This document shows, in pieces, positions 54,440-56,184 of a DNA stretch of 56,184 nt; within the stretch, counting starts at the first letter, position 1, and each line of letters starts with the position of its first letter. Position numbers and translations under genes: made by a program. The stretch is from assembly GCA_009886035.1 (NCBI GenBank), contig VFJN01000080.1, positions 1 through 56,184 on the forward strand. Direction: 5' to 3'. The notes beneath the pieces are model-generated. The model had not been told where the DNA came from. It ran no database searches and saw only the letters and a list, made by a program, of their open reading frames with translations. Source of the stretch: Actinomycetota bacterium. GTDB lineage: Bacteria > Actinomycetota > Acidimicrobiia > Acidimicrobiales > VFJN01.

Positions 54440-56184
54440 GAATCCATCACCTCAGGCTCGAGAACTATCGCGGTGTGGGCCTGGTCACCATCAACTTTCC
54501 CACCGAGGGCGTCACCATCATCGAGGGCGACAACGAAGTTGGAAAATCCTCGATCCCGGAAGCGATCGATCTGCTTCTCACCCAACGCGATGATTCCAAC
54601 GCGAAATCGGTCAAAGCCGTGAAGCCGGTGAATCAGGACGTGGGCGCCGAGGTGGAAATCGAACTCTCCTCGGGGCCTTACCGCTTCCGGTACCGAAAGC
54701 GCTGGCACCGCCAGAAGGAAACAGTGCTGGAGATGATCGAGCCGTCGGGATCCCACCTCACGGGTCGAGAAGCCCACGAGAAGGTGGTCGCGATCCTCGA
54801 TGAAACCCTCGACCGTGGCTTGTGGGACGCGCTTCAACTGCGTCAGGGCGCTCCTCTGGCGCAGGCGTCCTTCGCGGGGGGGTCCCTCGGTCGAGCCTTG
54901 GATCTCGCCGCCGGGGGCGACGCCCGTAGCGGTGGCGAAGACGACCTGTGGGCGCGGATCACCATCGAACGCGAGCGCTACTGGACCGCCAATGGCCAGG
55001 CGAAAGTCGACCGCAAAGCGGCGGCCGCCGCGGTTGCCGACGGGGCCGCCCGGGTGGAGGAGATCGAGGCCCTGCTCCGTGGGCTGGAAGCCGACGCGGC
55101 GATGGTGGGGCGCCTCGGCCAGGAGGACCTCGTACTCGTCGAGAAGCAGGTGGCCAACGATGATGAGCTCGCTGGCCTGCGCGTCCGGTCCGACGCCATC
55201 AACGCCCACCAAAACGCGGTGAATCGGCTGACCGCCCAGCGAGACACTGCGCAGGCCGATCACACCCGCGTCCTCGGGGTCAGTGAGAGGCGCGCCGAGC
55301 AGGTTCAGCGCTTCGTCAATGCCAGCCGTGCGGTCGACACCATCAAGGCAAGGATCGCCGCCGCCGTCCCGGCGCGCGCCCTGGCCGAAGGCCACCAGGC
55401 CGACCTCCAGCAGAACGTCAGTGCGGGGAGCGCCGCTTTGGCCGCCGCCACCACGGCTCGCGCTCTGGCCACCGCCGATTGTGACTACCGGCGTCAGCAG
55501 ATCGAGACGGAACAACTCTCGGAGCGGCACCAGCGGGTGGTGGCCGCGCTCGAGCGCCAGGTTGCCGCCACTGCCGTAGTGGACCACAGCCTCGTGGACG
55601 ACGAAGTGGCTCAGAGTATCGAGGACGCCCACTTGGAACTGGTGAAGGCCGAGGCCTCCGCCACCAGCGCGGCGGCCACGGTCGATGCCCACGCTCTCGC
55701 CGCCGTTCAGATCGAGATCAACGGCCAGGCCGTTGCCCTGGCGGCGGGCGACCATCACGAGATCGTGGTAGTTGGCTCGGCCGAGGTGGTGCTGCCCGGC
55801 GCCATCAGCATGGTCATCAAGGCCGGCGCCGAAGCCCAGGCAGTTGCCGAACGCCGGCGCCGGGCCGAGGCCGATTTTGCCGCCGCTTGTGCGCAGGGCG
55901 GAGTGGCCGGTGTCGCCGAGGCCCGCCAGGCCGCCCTCGCTCGCACCGAGGCCAGCCGGGTGGTGATCGAGGCGCAAAAGTCGATCGACCAAGACCTGCG
56001 GGATCTCACCGCAGAGACCCTCGCCCAGAAGCTGGAGCGGCTCACCGAGCGCGTCACTGCCTACACCAAGAATCGTGCCGCCGATCCGCCCCTGCCCGCC
56101 GATCTCGACGCGGCGCAGGCCCTCGCTGCCGACGGCGAGCGGGCCTGGCAGGAAGCCAACGGCCACGTCACTCGTCTCACCGCC
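54436..56184 (+). CDS. SbcC/Rad50-like AAA ATPase (truncated by window end)
   Basis: MRIHHLRLENYRGVGLVTINFPTEGVTIIEGDNEVGKSSIPEAIDLLL (Walker A), long Ala-rich coiled coil; ATGA overlap with SbcD-like gene; frame open to end. Confidence 0.9.
   Translation, partial: MRIHHLRLENYRGVGLVTINFPTEGVTIIEGDNEVGKSSIPEAIDLLLTQRDDSNAKSVKAVKPVNQDVGAEVEIELSSGPYRFRYRKRWHRQKETVLEMIEPSGSHLTGREAHEKVVAILDETLDRGLWDALQLRQGAPLAQASFAGGSLGRALDLAAGGDARSGGEDDLWARITIERERYWTANGQAKVDRKAAAAAVADGAARVEEIEALLRGLEADAAMVGRLGQEDLVLVEKQVANDDELAGLRVRSDAINAHQNAVNRLTAQRDTAQADHTRVLGVSERRAEQVQRFVNASRAVDTIKARIAAAVPARALAEGHQADLQQNVSAGSAALAAATTARALATADCDYRRQQIETEQLSERHQRVVAALERQVAATAVVDHSLVDDEVAQSIEDAHLELVKAEASATSAAATVDAHALAAVQIEINGQAVALAAGDHHEIVVVGSAEVVLPGAISMVIKAGAEAQAVAERRRRAEADFAAACAQGGVAGVAEARQAALARTEASRVVIEAQKSIDQDLRDLTAETLAQKLERLTERVTAYTKNRAADPPLPADLDAAQALAADGERAWQEANGHVTRLTA

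Noticed and set aside
54415-56166. 583-aa minus-strand ORF opposite the SbcC-like gene
   Set aside because: The plus frame encodes a clear Rad50/SbcC Walker A ATPase coupled to SbcD; the antisense ORF is a high-GC codon-bias artefact with no recognisable domain.
1-56184. Search for tRNA, rRNA, CRISPR array, transposase, integrase or phage genes
   Set aside because: None recognised by eye; no regularly spaced repeats and no tRNA-like cloverleaf noticed in intergenic gaps.

Overview
The window is 56 kb of high-GC DNA that looks like an actinobacterial chromosome. The gene style suggests Acidimicrobiia, but that is inference. It is densely coding. I found no rRNA, tRNA, CRISPR array, IS element or prophage. 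Most genes are accessory catabolic and lipid-type enzymes: three F420/LLM oxidoreductases, two acyl-CoA dehydrogenases, several SDRs, two PhyH dioxygenases, a P450, VOC/cupin/CMD proteins, alpha/beta hydrolases and APH-like phosphotransferases. Points that stand out: (1) a response regulator, histidine kinase and small membrane-anchored protein, with 4-nt gene overlaps, lie divergent from an exported protein made almost entirely of an Asp-Asp-Ala (GATGACGCN)n tandem repeat; (2) a putative gamma-glutamylation amine-catabolism cluster contains a fused FAD-oxidase/GcvT enzyme and a choline-kinase-like protein; (3) an alkyl-sulfatase-like MBL protein, with Gln replacing the first metal-ligand His, is in an apparent operon with a sulfotransferase; (4) four translationally coupled genes include a lipoprotein whose soluble paralogue lies just upstream; (5) about fifteen starts show a TANNNT-N6-8-ATG/GTG pattern, implying widespread leaderless transcripts; (6) an SNF2 helicase has a hairpin immediately 5' of its ATG and a coupled small basic protein; (7) an SbcD/SbcC-like pair is cut by the window edge. 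All functions come from reading motifs by eye; no database search was run.
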